Notes: generated by a model from the sequence alone, not told the origin. DNA of 64,000 bases from Bacteroidota bacterium (GCA_016845175.1 JAERTD010000028.1:153062-217061); one strand, 5' to 3'; numbered from the stretch's first letter, positions 28,276 to 35,789 are shown. Numbers and translations: made by a program.

Positions 28276-28304
28276 GGAAATAAATAACTGAATTGTTTAT
28301 TTCC
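28276..28304. other. 9-bp hairpin in the repressor leader
   Basis: GGAAATAAA (28276-28284) and TTTATTTCC (28296-28304) are perfectly complementary around an 11-nt loop. The hairpin precedes the REP-like repeats in the 417-nt region between dinB and the repressor gene. No T-run follows on either strand, so it does not look like a standard terminator. Confidence 0.45.
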
Positions 28305-28516
28305 CTACCTAAAAGACAGGGAGATTTAAGGGATTCAGATTGTTGTGAAGAAAGATAGGTTTATCAGTTACCCCGGCCTTCAGGCCAGGGATGGAAGAGA
28401 ATAGAAGGTTCGGAGGATTTGTCTATCACCCTGCCCTGAAGGACAGGGAAACTTATGGAGACAATGTTTTGTGAAGAAGGGGTGGTTTCTCAGTTACCCC
28501 GGCCTTGAGGCCGGGG
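28303..28516. repeat. REP-like palindromic repeats in two tandem units
   Basis: Four GC-rich imperfect hairpins lie at 28303-28321, 28371-28390, 28429-28448 and 28497-28516 (the last a perfect CCCCGGCC-TTGA-GGCCGGGG). Spacing alternates 68, 58, 68 nt, so the array is two diverged copies of a 126-bp unit. Shared internal strings include TTGTGAAGAA and CAGTTACCCCGGCCTT. The hairpins resemble REP/BIME elements mobilised by REP-associated (RAYT) transposases; no such transposase is in the window. The array occupies most of the 417-nt gap between dinB and the repressor gene, and would be in the repressor's 5' leader if transcription starts near the palindrome. Confidence 0.7.
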
Positions 28517-28573
28517 ACAGAAGCCAGGGATAAAAGATTTGCAACGAAAAATAAATAATAAAAACCAGGAGAT

Positions 28574-29374
28574 ATGCACTTTAAAGAGAATATCAAATTA
28601 CTACGAAAACGACGTGGCCGCACTCAGGATGAGGTGGCTTTTGCTCTGGAATTGAAAAGGTCCACTTTGAGTGGCTATGAGAATGGAGTAGGCCACCCGG
28701 CCATTGAACTGCTCATTAAATTTTCAGAGTATTTTGGTGTAGCCATTGATACCCTTGTAAAGGTAGACCTGTCTTCCTTGACTGAAAGTCAACTGTCGCA
28801 GTTGGAACGGGGTTACGACACCTATATAAAAGGAAGTAAGCTTCGTGTGCTGGCAACTACTGTCGATAGTGATAATGAGGAGAATATCGAATTGGTAAAT
28901 GAAAAAGCAAGTGCGGGTTATGCCACCGGATTTGCAGACCCTGAGTATATCAGAATACTGCCAACATTTAAACTCCCCTTTCTCTCAAAACAAAAAAAAT
29001 ACAGGAGTTTCCAGATATCCGGCGATTCGATGCTTCCCATACCCGATGCCTCTTATGTAACCGGTGAGTTCTTACAGGATTGGAATTTTCTGCGCAACCA
29101 CCATGCCTATATTTTGCTTACCCGTGATGATGGTATTGTGTTTAAAGTGATAGAGAACAAAATCGACAGTGAAGCCAAGTTGACACTGCATTCTTTGAAC
29201 CCACTGTATGAACCCTATGACATCGCCATTGCTGAGGTCAAAGAAATCTGGAAGTTTGTGAACTTTATCAGTTCTGAAATGCCTGAGCCAAATAAAGAAA
29301 AAGATCAGCTTGTGGATGAAGTTAAAATGCTGAAACGACAGGTGCAGGCCATACAGATGAAGTTGAACCTGTAA
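28574..29374 (+). CDS. LexA-like self-cleaving repressor (XRE HTH-S24 peptidase)
   Basis: This 266-residue protein has an XRE helix-turn-helix (about residues 6-60; TQDEVAFALELKRSTLSGYENG). It has a LexA-type autoproteolysis arrangement: scissile Ala114-Gly115, Ser152 in SGDSM, and Lys191 in GIVFKV. These spacings (37 and 39 residues) are close to those of E. coli LexA. The C-terminal 30 residues are charged and helical, possibly a coiled coil. The gene has a recognisable AGGAG 5 nt before the ATG, unusual here. Divergent dinB and dnaE2 and the adjacent nuclease gene suggest a damage-response regulator. No phage genes are near, so a prophage repressor is less likely. Confidence 0.88.
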   Translation: MHFKENIKLLRKRRGRTQDEVAFALELKRSTLSGYENGVGHPAIELLIKFSEYFGVAIDTLVKVDLSSLTESQLSQLERGYDTYIKGSKLRVLATTVDSDNEENIELVNEKASAGYATGFADPEYIRILPTFKLPFLSKQKKYRSFQISGDSMLPIPDASYVTGEFLQDWNFLRNHHAYILLTRDDGIVFKVIENKIDSEAKLTLHSLNPLYEPYDIAIAEVKEIWKFVNFISSEMPEPNKEKDQLVDEVKMLKRQVQAIQMKLNL

Positions 29375-29422
29375 ATATGATTGTAAGACTACTGAAAGTC
29401 TGATCCTCTGAATTAATATCCC

Positions 29423-30772
29423 ATGCCGCGTTACGCCATTATCGATATCGAAACTACCGGCCTGAGTCCAGCTGCTGAAAAAATTACTGAAATTGCCATT
29501 TTCATTCATGATGGTCAGCAGTTGGTCGATGAGTTTGTAAGCCTGATCAATCCTGAAAAGAAGATACCCTATCGTATCATTCAAATGACCGGAATAAACA
29601 ATCAAATGGTTGAGCAGGCACCCAAGTTCTATGAAGTAGCGAAGAAAATTGTAGAGATCACAAAGGATTGCATTATTGTTGGCCATAATGTACGCTTCGA
29701 CTATGGTTTTATTAGAAACGAATTCAAGAGCCTAGGTTATGATTTTCACAGTCCTACCCTCGACACCATTAAGCTGAGTCGTAAACTGATACCTGGTCGG
29801 CCATCCTATGGATTGGGTAAACTATGTAAAGATCTGGGCATCGAGAATACAGCCCGACACAGAGCTGCCGGAGATGCCATGGCAACACTTAAGCTGTTTG
29901 AACTGCTTAGATCAATCGAAGAAGATTTAGACAGTGTGAATGTTCGTGGTGTTCAATCTGATGTGAGCAAATCACTATTGAAAGACCTTCCCAAGACCAC
30001 TGGTGTCTACTATTTTTATAACAAAAATCAGGATTTGATTTATGTAGGCAAATCAGTGAATATCCACGATCGGGTCCTGTCACATTTAAATAACAACCTA
30101 CATAAAAAGGCTGTTGAAATGAAGGAAGCCATCGCCGATGTAGGTGTAGAACTGACTGGCAGCGAACTGGTGGCATTACTACTGGAATCCTCTGAAATCA
30201 AAAAGCATCAACCTTTTTATAACAGGGCTCAACGACGTACATTTTTCAATTACGGTCTGTATGATTTTAAAGATGAAAAAGGTTACATCAATCTGAAAGT
30301 CATGCGTCTCATAGATAATCGAAGCCCTGTATATACCTATAGTTCTGCTCAGGAAGGAAGAACCCATGTGGAACGACTGTCAGAAACCTATCAGCTGTGC
30401 CAAAAACTTTGTGGGCTTTATGATACTCAGGGGGCCTGTTTTCATTATCAAATCCACCAATGCGAAGGAGCCTGCATTGGTAAAGAGGATAGCGAAGCTT
30501 ATAATTCAAGAGTGATAGATGCATTGGACAATTATCATTTTGAACAGCAAAATTTCTTTTTGCTGGATGTGGGTCGCAACGAACGAGAACGTTCTGTGGT
30601 TAAAGTAGAGCATGGCAGATATATAGGTTATGGATTTGCCGATATCGAATTGAATAACGGTAACCTCCAGAATTTCCATGATTGCATACAACCTATGAAA
30701 GACAACAAAGAGGTCCGGCAGATAATCAAATCTTTTATGAAGAAAAACCAAACAGAGACCGTTTTCTACTAA
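29423..30772 (+). CDS. DnaQ-like 3'-5' exonuclease fused to a UvrC-type GIY-YIG nuclease
   Basis: This 449-residue protein has an N-terminal DEDDh exonuclease (1 to about 170): DIETTG with Asp8/Glu10, GHNVRFDYGF near 87, and HRAAGDA near 148. A GIY-YIG domain (about 190-270) follows: TGVYYFYN, IYVGKS, the Arg in NIHDRVLSHL, and the Glu in LLLESSEIKKHQP. The last 180 residues are not a known UvrC endonuclease domain. The architecture is like the Cho/UvrC-N plus epsilon-like proteins, which suggests repair incision with end trimming. It starts 48 nt after the LexA-like repressor, in the same direction, so co-regulation with the damage response is plausible. Confidence 0.88.
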   Translation: MPRYAIIDIETTGLSPAAEKITEIAIFIHDGQQLVDEFVSLINPEKKIPYRIIQMTGINNQMVEQAPKFYEVAKKIVEITKDCIIVGHNVRFDYGFIRNEFKSLGYDFHSPTLDTIKLSRKLIPGRPSYGLGKLCKDLGIENTARHRAAGDAMATLKLFELLRSIEEDLDSVNVRGVQSDVSKSLLKDLPKTTGVYYFYNKNQDLIYVGKSVNIHDRVLSHLNNNLHKKAVEMKEAIADVGVELTGSELVALLLESSEIKKHQPFYNRAQRRTFFNYGLYDFKDEKGYINLKVMRLIDNRSPVYTYSSAQEGRTHVERLSETYQLCQKLCGLYDTQGACFHYQIHQCEGACIGKEDSEAYNSRVIDALDNYHFEQQNFFLLDVGRNERERSVVKVEHGRYIGYGFADIELNNGNLQNFHDCIQPMKDNKEVRQIIKSFMKKNQTETVFY

Positions 30773-30880
30773 TCAAACAATTGTTGAGAAAGCCTGACTG
30801 GATGCATAAAAATTGCATCCTGATTCTGTTGATTTTGCTGGGTTCTTTCGCATGTTTCACTAACTTTACGGCAAAAAGCA

Positions 30881-31768
30881 ATGAACATCCTTTTCAACGA
30901 AGTATTCCTTAATCACAATAAGGATAGTCTGGCAGAAGGAGCCTACCGGATTAAGAAATTTCCATCACGCTATAAGAATCAAAGTCTGGATGGAGAGAAA
31001 TGGATCAACCTTATTCATTCTGAAAGATATAGGGAAAGCATAAAAGCAGCTTGTGAACAGGAGGAAATCGTTGCAGAAGTAGCTCTGAACAGAGATAGCT
31101 ATCAAGCGGCTATTGAAGCAGTGGGGCTGACTGTCAAAGCTTCTCAGCAATCTGGTTTTGCGGTAGTGCGACCACCGGGACATCATGCTGGTGTTTCACA
31201 TGCAGCCGGATTTTGTTTTTTCAATAATATTGCCATCGCATCACAACGCCTGGTCGACCAGGGTAAAAGGGTTTTTATATTTGATTTCGATGGTCATCAT
31301 GGTGATGGAACCCAGGCCATTTTCTATGAGTCTGATCAGGTTTTTTATTGTTCTGTACATCAATTGTATGCCTATCCATTTACAGGTTTTATTACTGAAA
31401 CAGGAAGCGGCAAGGGGCAGGGGTATACCTTGAATCTTCCTTTATTAGCAGGAAGTGGTGATGATAAATTTTTGAAAGCTGTGGATCAGGCCATTGCAGC
31501 AGCTAAGACGTTTAAGCCTGATATGATTGCCATTTCCGCCGGTTTTGATGCCTATGAAAAAGATAGTTTGCTGAGTCTGGATATCACCCAAAAAGCTTTT
31601 TATGAATGTGGCTTCAGATGGAGACGGGCCTTTCCAAGGTTGTTTGCTGTATTGGAAGGTGGTTATCATGAGGATCTGTTGGAGTGTGTGGAAACCTTTG
31701 TGGATGGTGTAAATGTGGGTGGTCGTCCAAGGAAAAACCTATATGATACAGATATGTCTGTGGGATAG
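30881..31768 (+). CDS. Histone deacetylase family (class II HDAC-like) deacetylase
   Basis: This 295-residue arginase-fold zinc deacetylase has the HDAC landmarks RPPGHHAG (about 95-102), GFCFFNN, FDFDGHHGDGTQ with the zinc-binding Asp and His, SAGFDAYEKD with the second zinc Asp, and LEGGY with the catalytic-site Tyr. Bacterial members act on acetylated polyamines, acetoin-pathway proteins or acetyl-lysine; the substrate here cannot be read. The ATG at 30881 is the first in frame that gives the family N-terminus (MNILFNEVFLNHN). The upstream 108 nt contain no supported gene. Confidence 0.9.
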   Translation: MNILFNEVFLNHNKDSLAEGAYRIKKFPSRYKNQSLDGEKWINLIHSERYRESIKAACEQEEIVAEVALNRDSYQAAIEAVGLTVKASQQSGFAVVRPPGHHAGVSHAAGFCFFNNIAIASQRLVDQGKRVFIFDFDGHHGDGTQAIFYESDQVFYCSVHQLYAYPFTGFITETGSGKGQGYTLNLPLLAGSGDDKFLKAVDQAIAAAKTFKPDMIAISAGFDAYEKDSLLSLDITQKAFYECGFRWRRAFPRLFAVLEGGYHEDLLECVETFVDGVNVGGRPRKNLYDTDMSVG

Positions 31769-31844
31769 GTCAATCCTTAGCAAGACTTAGAATTTTTTTT
31801 AAGAGATATTACCTTGTAATTCCAATTCGGAATGACCTGTCGAT

Positions 31845-31898
31845 GATCTCTGATTGGGGTTATGGGCTCATTCGGAAACCCGAATCCTCTTTGAGGAT
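31845..31898. repeat. Partial third copy of the tRNA-Ser trailer repeat
   Basis: 54 bp match the first part of the 186-bp trailer repeats (from GATC..CTGATTGGGG to TTTGAGGAT), with about five substitutions. It includes the same pair of hairpins (ATTCGG..CCGAAT and ATCCTC..GAGGAT). It sits between the HDAC gene and the full copy, so remnants of the element extend beyond the tRNA genes. Confidence 0.7.
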
Positions 31899-31936
31899 CG
31901 GATTACCGACTGAACAGAACATCTTGATGGTTTTTG

Positions 31937-32122
31937 AGGATTACTTTCAGTGATCCCTGATTGGGGTTTAAGGACTCATTCGGAAACCCGAATCCTCTTT
32001 GAGGATTCTTAGGTTTTGTGTTTCCTTCTCACAGCGACAGTACACTGTCCTGCTCGCAGAAAACACAAAACCCTAACGCAAGCGTTAGGGTTTCCTCTGC
32101 GGAGAGTAAGGGATTCGAACCC
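31937..32122. repeat. tRNA-Ser trailer repeat, copy 1 (186 bp)
   Basis: This block recurs at 32372-32557, offset 435 bp with no indel and only three mismatches. It runs from AGGATTACTTTCAG through the terminator hairpin into the 3' part of tRNA-Ser. It holds four stems: ATTCGG/CCGAAT (31978-31993), GAATCCTC/GAGGATTC (31990-32008), a 12-bp GGTTTTGTGTTT/AAACACAAAACC stem (32012-32072), and the terminator stem (32068-32093). Neighbouring stems share bases, so they cannot all form at once. Confidence 0.85.
32068..32093 (-). terminator. Terminator of tRNA-Ser(CGA)
   Basis: AAACCCTAACGC and GCGTTAGGGTTT form a perfect 12-bp stem with a 2-nt centre, 6 nt after the tRNA 3' end on the minus strand. 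It is followed by TTTTGTGTTTT-type sequence that overlaps the stem and the next repeat. Confidence 0.7.
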
Positions 32123-32186
32123 TTGGTGCCTGCGAAGGCACAACGGTTTTCGAGACCGCCCCGTTCGACCACTCCGGCAACTCTCC
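32100..32186 (-). tRNA. tRNA-Ser (anticodon CGA)
   Basis: The 87-nt class II tRNA folds with acceptor stem GGAGAGT/ACTCTCC, discriminator G, anticodon loop CTCGAAA (anticodon CGA, reads UCG), a long variable arm, and T-arm loop TTCGAAT. CCA is not encoded. It has its own -7 promoter 6 nt upstream. Confidence 0.95.
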
Positions 32187-32191
32187 GGGAG

Positions 32192-32199
32192 CAAAATTA
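32192..32199 (-). promoter_or_regulatory. -7 promoter element of tRNA-Ser(CGA)
   Basis: TAATTTTG on the minus strand matches TAnnTTTG and ends 6 nt before the 5' end of the tRNA, so transcription would start at or very near the mature 5' end. Confidence 0.55.
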
Positions 32200-32371
32200 G
32201 TAAATAGGACATTCGGCAACCGGTTATCTGAGCTTATTTTATGGAAATAAAAGGCAACAAAGCAGCAACTGATTGCGTCTCATACATAGGAGAACGGCTG
32301 TTGAAACAGAGGGTTAGTCACAATCAAACCAATTGGGCAAATTGTTACAGCTTCATTCCTTTGTTTACATT

Positions 32372-32557
32372 AGGATTACTTTCAGTGATCCCTGATTGGG
32401 GTTTAAGGACTCATTCGGAAACCCGAATCCTCTTTGAGGATTCTTAGGTTTTGTGTTTCCTTCTTACAGCGACAGTAGACTGTCCTGCTCGCAGAAAACA
32501 CAAAACCCTAACGCAAGCGTTAGGGTTTCCTTTGCGGAGAGTAAGGGATTCGAACCC
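32372..32557. repeat. tRNA-Ser trailer repeat, copy 2 (186 bp)
   Basis: Second full copy of the trailer block. The three differences from copy 1 are C to T in CTTCTTACAG, C to G in the loop of the GACAGT..ACTGTC mini-hairpin, and C to T just after the terminator stem. None breaks a stem. The sequence between the copies (about 32187-32371) is unrelated. Confidence 0.85.
32503..32528 (-). terminator. Terminator of tRNA-Ser(TGA)
   Basis: The same perfect 12-bp stem as behind tRNA-Ser(CGA), located 6 nt after the 3' end of tRNA-Ser(TGA) on the minus strand and followed by a T-rich stretch. Confidence 0.7.
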
Positions 32558-32619
32558 CTGGACCCGTGAAGGTCAACGGTTTTCAAGACCGCCGCATTCG
32601 ACCACTCTGCCAACTCTCC
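32535..32619 (-). tRNA. tRNA-Ser (anticodon TGA)
   Basis: The 85-nt class II tRNA has acceptor stem GGAGAGT/ACTCTCC, discriminator G, anticodon loop CTTGAAA (anticodon TGA, reads UCA), a long variable arm, and T-loop TTCGAAT. CCA is not encoded. It differs from the neighbouring tRNA-Ser(CGA) at about ten or more positions, mostly in the D region and variable arm. Confidence 0.95.
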
Positions 32620-32624
32620 GGGCG

Positions 32625-32632
32625 CAAAAGTA
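32625..32632 (-). promoter_or_regulatory. -7 promoter element of tRNA-Ser(TGA)
   Basis: TACTTTTG on the minus strand matches TAnnTTTG and lies 6 nt upstream of the tRNA, at the same distance as in the other tRNA-Ser gene. Confidence 0.55.
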
Positions 32633-32689
32633 ATATATTTTGTTAAAATAGAAATGATAATGTGTAAATTTTCCAGACAGCGTTTTTCC

Positions 32690-32720
32690 TTGATAAATTA
32701 TCCCATTTCAAGTACCTTTG
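32690..32720 (+). promoter_or_regulatory. Promoter (-33/-7) of the GWxTD gene
   Basis: CTTG (32690-32692 as TTG) is followed after 20 nt by a perfect TACCTTTG (32713-32720). The start codon is 28 nt downstream. Confidence 0.6.
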
Positions 32721-32747
32721 CAGAAGTCGCAACTAAACTCTAATACC

Positions 32748-34223
32748 ATGAAAAAATCAACTAAACTCTTACTCGCTCTATGGGTATTGCTTTTTTCTGC
32801 CTTAAATCTACAGGCAGGTAATCTGCAAGCCTACCTTTCCTATTCTATTTTTAATACACCTGACAACCAGCCTTATGTTGAAACCTATCTCACCGTAAAA
32901 GGCTCCAGTGTGAATCATTCATTACAAACAGATGGTAGCTACCAGGGAATGATCGATATTCAGATGATATTTAAGATAAGTGGTACCGACAGTATTGTCA
33001 ATTTTGCTAAATACGAATTGCTGGGTCCTACAGTGAAGGATACCAATGACATTAGCATGAATTTTCTGGATGTGCAACGCTTTGGTCTTCCCATTGGCTC
33101 CTATGATCTTGAGTTTTCGATAAAAGACCGCAACAGCAGTAAGGACCCTTTTGTAAATATGGATGCCTTTACCATTGATTTTTCAGAAGAAGCCGTTGCT
33201 TTCTCAGATATTGAATTCCTTACCTCTTTTGAAAAAACAGAGGAAACGGGTGTGTTTGTGAAAAACGGGTATTCCATGTTTCCCTATGTTTTTAATTATT
33301 ATCCACAATCAAATTCGAAACTCAATTTCTATGCTGAGCTCTACAACAGCAATAAGGTGTTGGGAGATGATGATTTTCTCCTCAGCTATTATATCCGACC
33401 CTTTGAAGTGGATAAAAAAATGGATCAGTACTATTTCAATAAAAAAAGAAAAGCAAGTGCGGTTAATCCCCTGCTTACCTCCATTGATATATCAAACCTT
33501 CCTAGTGGGAACTATTTATTAGTTCTTGAAGCCCGTGACAGAAAAAATGAAATACTCACCCAGCAACAATTGTTCTTTCAACGCTATAATCCTACTGCAG
33601 AATTTAGTTTGAATAATCTGATAGTGCTGAATGTTGAAAATACCTTTGTTGGAAAAATGACCAGTAGGGATACTCTGGTTCAATACATTGATTATTTGGT
33701 TCCCATTTCCACAGATATTGAAAGAAACTATGCCAAAACTCAGGTAGAAACAGCCGATTTAGAGAGCCTTCAAAAGTACTTCCTTAATTTCTGGCTGGAG
33801 AGGGATCAGATGAATCCACAGCAAGCCTGGTTGGATTATAAGCTCAGAGTGGATCAGGTAAATGTAACCTTTAAAACACCTTCTATCCAGGGATATGCCA
33901 CCGATAGAGGGAGGGTATACCTGCAATATGGATCCCCTGATGTGATGTCAGAACAGCATAATGAACCCGGTGCCTATCCGTATGAGATCTGGCACTATTA
34001 TGTATTGAATGGCCAGCGTGATAAGAAGTTTGTGTTTTTCACACATGATCTCGCTACCAACGATTTTCATTTAATTCATTCCAATGCCATTGGTGAATTA
34101 CCTAATTACCGCTGGCAGGCTGAGATCTACAGGAGGGCAGATGCATTCTACAGTGTTGATCAGATTGCACCCAACCAAAGCTGGGGAAATAAGGCCTCTG
34201 ACTATTACTATCAACCCAGATAA
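32748..34223 (+). CDS. GWxTD domain-containing protein, exported
   Basis: This 491-residue protein has a signal peptide (cleavage near LQAG). The frame is open from 32718, but that start overlaps the promoter; ATG 32748 gives MKKSTKLLLALW. A beta-rich N-terminal two thirds leads to the C-terminal GWxTD domain (about 350-450): YFLNFWLERDQ near 355, GYATDRGRVYLQYGSPD (the namesake motif reads GYATD here), and YEIWHYY. The family is common in Bacteroidota and Acidobacteria and has no assigned biochemical role. It ends about 100 nt before a glycosyltransferase gene that has its own promoter. Confidence 0.87.
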   Translation: MKKSTKLLLALWVLLFSALNLQAGNLQAYLSYSIFNTPDNQPYVETYLTVKGSSVNHSLQTDGSYQGMIDIQMIFKISGTDSIVNFAKYELLGPTVKDTNDISMNFLDVQRFGLPIGSYDLEFSIKDRNSSKDPFVNMDAFTIDFSEEAVAFSDIEFLTSFEKTEETGVFVKNGYSMFPYVFNYYPQSNSKLNFYAELYNSNKVLGDDDFLLSYYIRPFEVDKKMDQYYFNKKRKASAVNPLLTSIDISNLPSGNYLLVLEARDRKNEILTQQQLFFQRYNPTAEFSLNNLIVLNVENTFVGKMTSRDTLVQYIDYLVPISTDIERNYAKTQVETADLESLQKYFLNFWLERDQMNPQQAWLDYKLRVDQVNVTFKTPSIQGYATDRGRVYLQYGSPDVMSEQHNEPGAYPYEIWHYYVLNGQRDKKFVFFTHDLATNDFHLIHSNAIGELPNYRWQAEIYRRADAFYSVDQIAPNQSWGNKASDYYYQPR

Positions 34224-34247
34224 TTTCAGCTAAGTATAAAATAACAG

Positions 34248-34255
34248 TACCTTTG
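34248..34255 (+). promoter_or_regulatory. -7 promoter element of the GT2 gene
   Basis: A perfect TACCTTTG lies 75 nt upstream of the TTG start of the glycosyltransferase gene. It gives a longer leader than most in this window. Confidence 0.5.
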
Positions 34256-34329
34256 CCTGTTTCTGTGAAGCAGAAGAAGTGTAGAATCCATACCCGATAG
34301 TAGTCACAGGCTCAAAAAAGATTAAACAA

Positions 34330-35349
34330 TTGAAAAAGGTTGCTGTAGTCATCTTAAATTATAACGGAAAAGCGTTTCTTAATAAATTCCTTCCAGGTGT
34401 CATTGCGAAGACAGGGGAAGACGCAGAGATTTGGGTTGCCGATAACAACTCACTTGATGGCTCAACAGAATTACTAGCTGAGTCTTTCCCAGAGGTTAAA
34501 ACCATTGTCAATCCTTACAATGGTGGTTTTGCCTTGGGTTATAATCTTGCTCTGGAGCGCATTGATGCTGATTATTATGTGCTCCTAAACTCTGATATCG
34601 AAGTTTCTGACAATTGGATCAAGCCTGTCATTGAGTTAATGGAAACTGATGAATCCATCGCAGCTTGTCAGCCAAAAATTCTATCCTATCACGATCAGAA
34701 ATCCTTTGAGTATGCAGGTGCTGGAGGTGGTTTCATAGATAAATATGGTTACCCTTTTTGTAGAGGCCGTTTGTTTCTGTCTCTGGAGAATGATGAAGCG
34801 CAATATGATTCCCCAACAGAAGTGTTTTGGGCCTCCGGAGCCTGTATGTTTATCAAGGCTGATATATACCATAAGGCAGGTGGTCTGGACGCAGATTTCT
34901 TCGCCCATATGGAAGAAATAGATTTATGTTGGCGATTGAAGAATAAGGGTTATAAGGTGATGTATTGTCCGGATTCTACTGTTTATCATGTTGGGGGAGG
35001 AACACTTCCTAAATCCTCAGCCAGAAAAACCTATTTAAACTTCAGAAACAACTTTTCATTACTCTATAAAAATTTGCCAGAAGACAGACTGCTGAAAACC
35101 TTTCTTATAAGGCTCATATTAGATGGGGCTGCAGGACTAAAGTTTCTGTTGCAAGGAGGATTTCAGGATTTTATTGCTGTTATTGAAGCCCATCTGTACT
35201 TCTATCGTAATCTTGGAAAATTAAAAAAGAAACGCAAGGAACTTTCACAAAACCATGTGAGCCGGATATATCAGGGTAATATAGCGATGGACCATTATCT
35301 GGGAAGAAAGAAAAAATTCTCAGAATTGGATCAGGATCTATTTAGTTGA
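34330..35349 (+). CDS. Glycosyltransferase family 2 (rhamnosyltransferase-like)
   Basis: The 339-residue protein starts at TTG (no ATG fits) with KKVAVVILNYNG, the GT2 N-terminal strand. It has the metal/nucleotide motif VLLNSDIEV (about 84-92), GACMFIKADIY near 175, and EEIDLCWRLKNKGYKV (about 195-210), all typical of GT2 enzymes that add rhamnose-like sugars to surface polysaccharides. The C-terminal part (about 235-300) is amphipathic and may touch the membrane. It overlaps the convergent aroQ gene by 12 nt. The acceptor is unknown; no polysaccharide cluster surrounds it. Confidence 0.87.
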   Translation: MKKVAVVILNYNGKAFLNKFLPGVIAKTGEDAEIWVADNNSLDGSTELLAESFPEVKTIVNPYNGGFALGYNLALERIDADYYVLLNSDIEVSDNWIKPVIELMETDESIAACQPKILSYHDQKSFEYAGAGGGFIDKYGYPFCRGRLFLSLENDEAQYDSPTEVFWASGACMFIKADIYHKAGGLDADFFAHMEEIDLCWRLKNKGYKVMYCPDSTVYHVGGGTLPKSSARKTYLNFRNNFSLLYKNLPEDRLLKTFLIRLILDGAAGLKFLLQGGFQDFIAVIEAHLYFYRNLGKLKKKRKELSQNHVSRIYQGNIAMDHYLGRKKKFSELDQDLFS

Positions 35350-35763
35350 TAGGCTTAAGTGGCTAATGGCCAATCTGTAAACATCCAGACCTAGACCGAT
35401 GATAGACCCCTGGCAATAGGGTGCAATATGTGAAATGTGCCGAAACTCTTCTCTTGAGAATACATTCGAAATATGCACTTCAATTACAGGAATTCCCATG
35501 CTTTTAACCGCATCACCAATGGCAACGGAAGTGTGTGTGTATCCACCGGCATTTAATACGATGGCATCTGAATCCTCATTGGCTTGCTGCAGGGCATTAA
35601 TGATCTCACCTTCCACATTGTTTTGGAAATACACTAATTCATGATCAGTAAATTGTGTCTGTATATCCTTAAAGTATTCGGTAAAAGATTGTGAACCATA
35701 TATTTCAGGTTCTCTTTTTCCTAACATATTAAGGTTTGGACCATTGATGATTGTAATTTTCAT
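35338..35763 (-). CDS. aroQ: Type II 3-dehydroquinate dehydratase
   Basis: The 141-residue enzyme of the shikimate pathway converts 3-dehydroquinate to 3-dehydroshikimate. It shows the family marks GPNLNMLGKREPEIYG with Arg17 and catalytic Tyr22, NAGGYTHTSVAIGDA (71-85), EVHISN with catalytic His97, and the C-terminal GSIIGLG. The frame is open to 35829, but a -7 element at 35782-35789 and the family N-terminus MKITIINGPN fix the start at 35763. It overlaps the 3' end of the GT2 gene on the other strand. Confidence 0.95.
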   Translation of the reverse strand: MKITIINGPNLNMLGKREPEIYGSQSFTEYFKDIQTQFTDHELVYFQNNVEGEIINALQQANEDSDAIVLNAGGYTHTSVAIGDAVKSMGIPVIEVHISNVFSREEFRHISHIAPYCQGSIIGLGLDVYRLAISHLSLSTK

Positions 35764-35781
35764 ATCAAAAGTGTTGTACGA

Positions 35782-35789
35782 CAAAGATA
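35782..35789 (-). promoter_or_regulatory. -7 promoter element of aroQ
   Basis: TATCTTTG on the minus strand, 18 nt upstream of the aroQ ATG. It rules out the longer open frame as the real protein. Confidence 0.55.

Noticed and set aside
28303..28516. CRISPR-like regular spacing of hairpins
   Set aside because: Only two copies of a diverged 126-bp unit occur, the hairpins themselves vary, there are no unique spacers of uniform length, and no cas genes are in the window.
28574..29374. Prophage CI-type repressor
   Set aside because: The XRE-S24 architecture would fit, but no phage structural, integrase or attachment sequence is visible, and the neighbours are repair polymerases and a nuclease.
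30682..30912. Open frame encoding a short hydrophobic peptide between the nuclease and HDAC genes
   Set aside because: It overlaps both confirmed genes out of frame. The hydrophobic part has no promoter or ribosome-binding support and no recognisable family.
32009..32633. Open frames of 60-68 codons across the tRNA-Ser genes and their trailers
   Set aside because: They run through the tRNA bodies and the repeated trailers, appear on both strands, and owe their similarity to the duplicated DNA, not to protein conservation.
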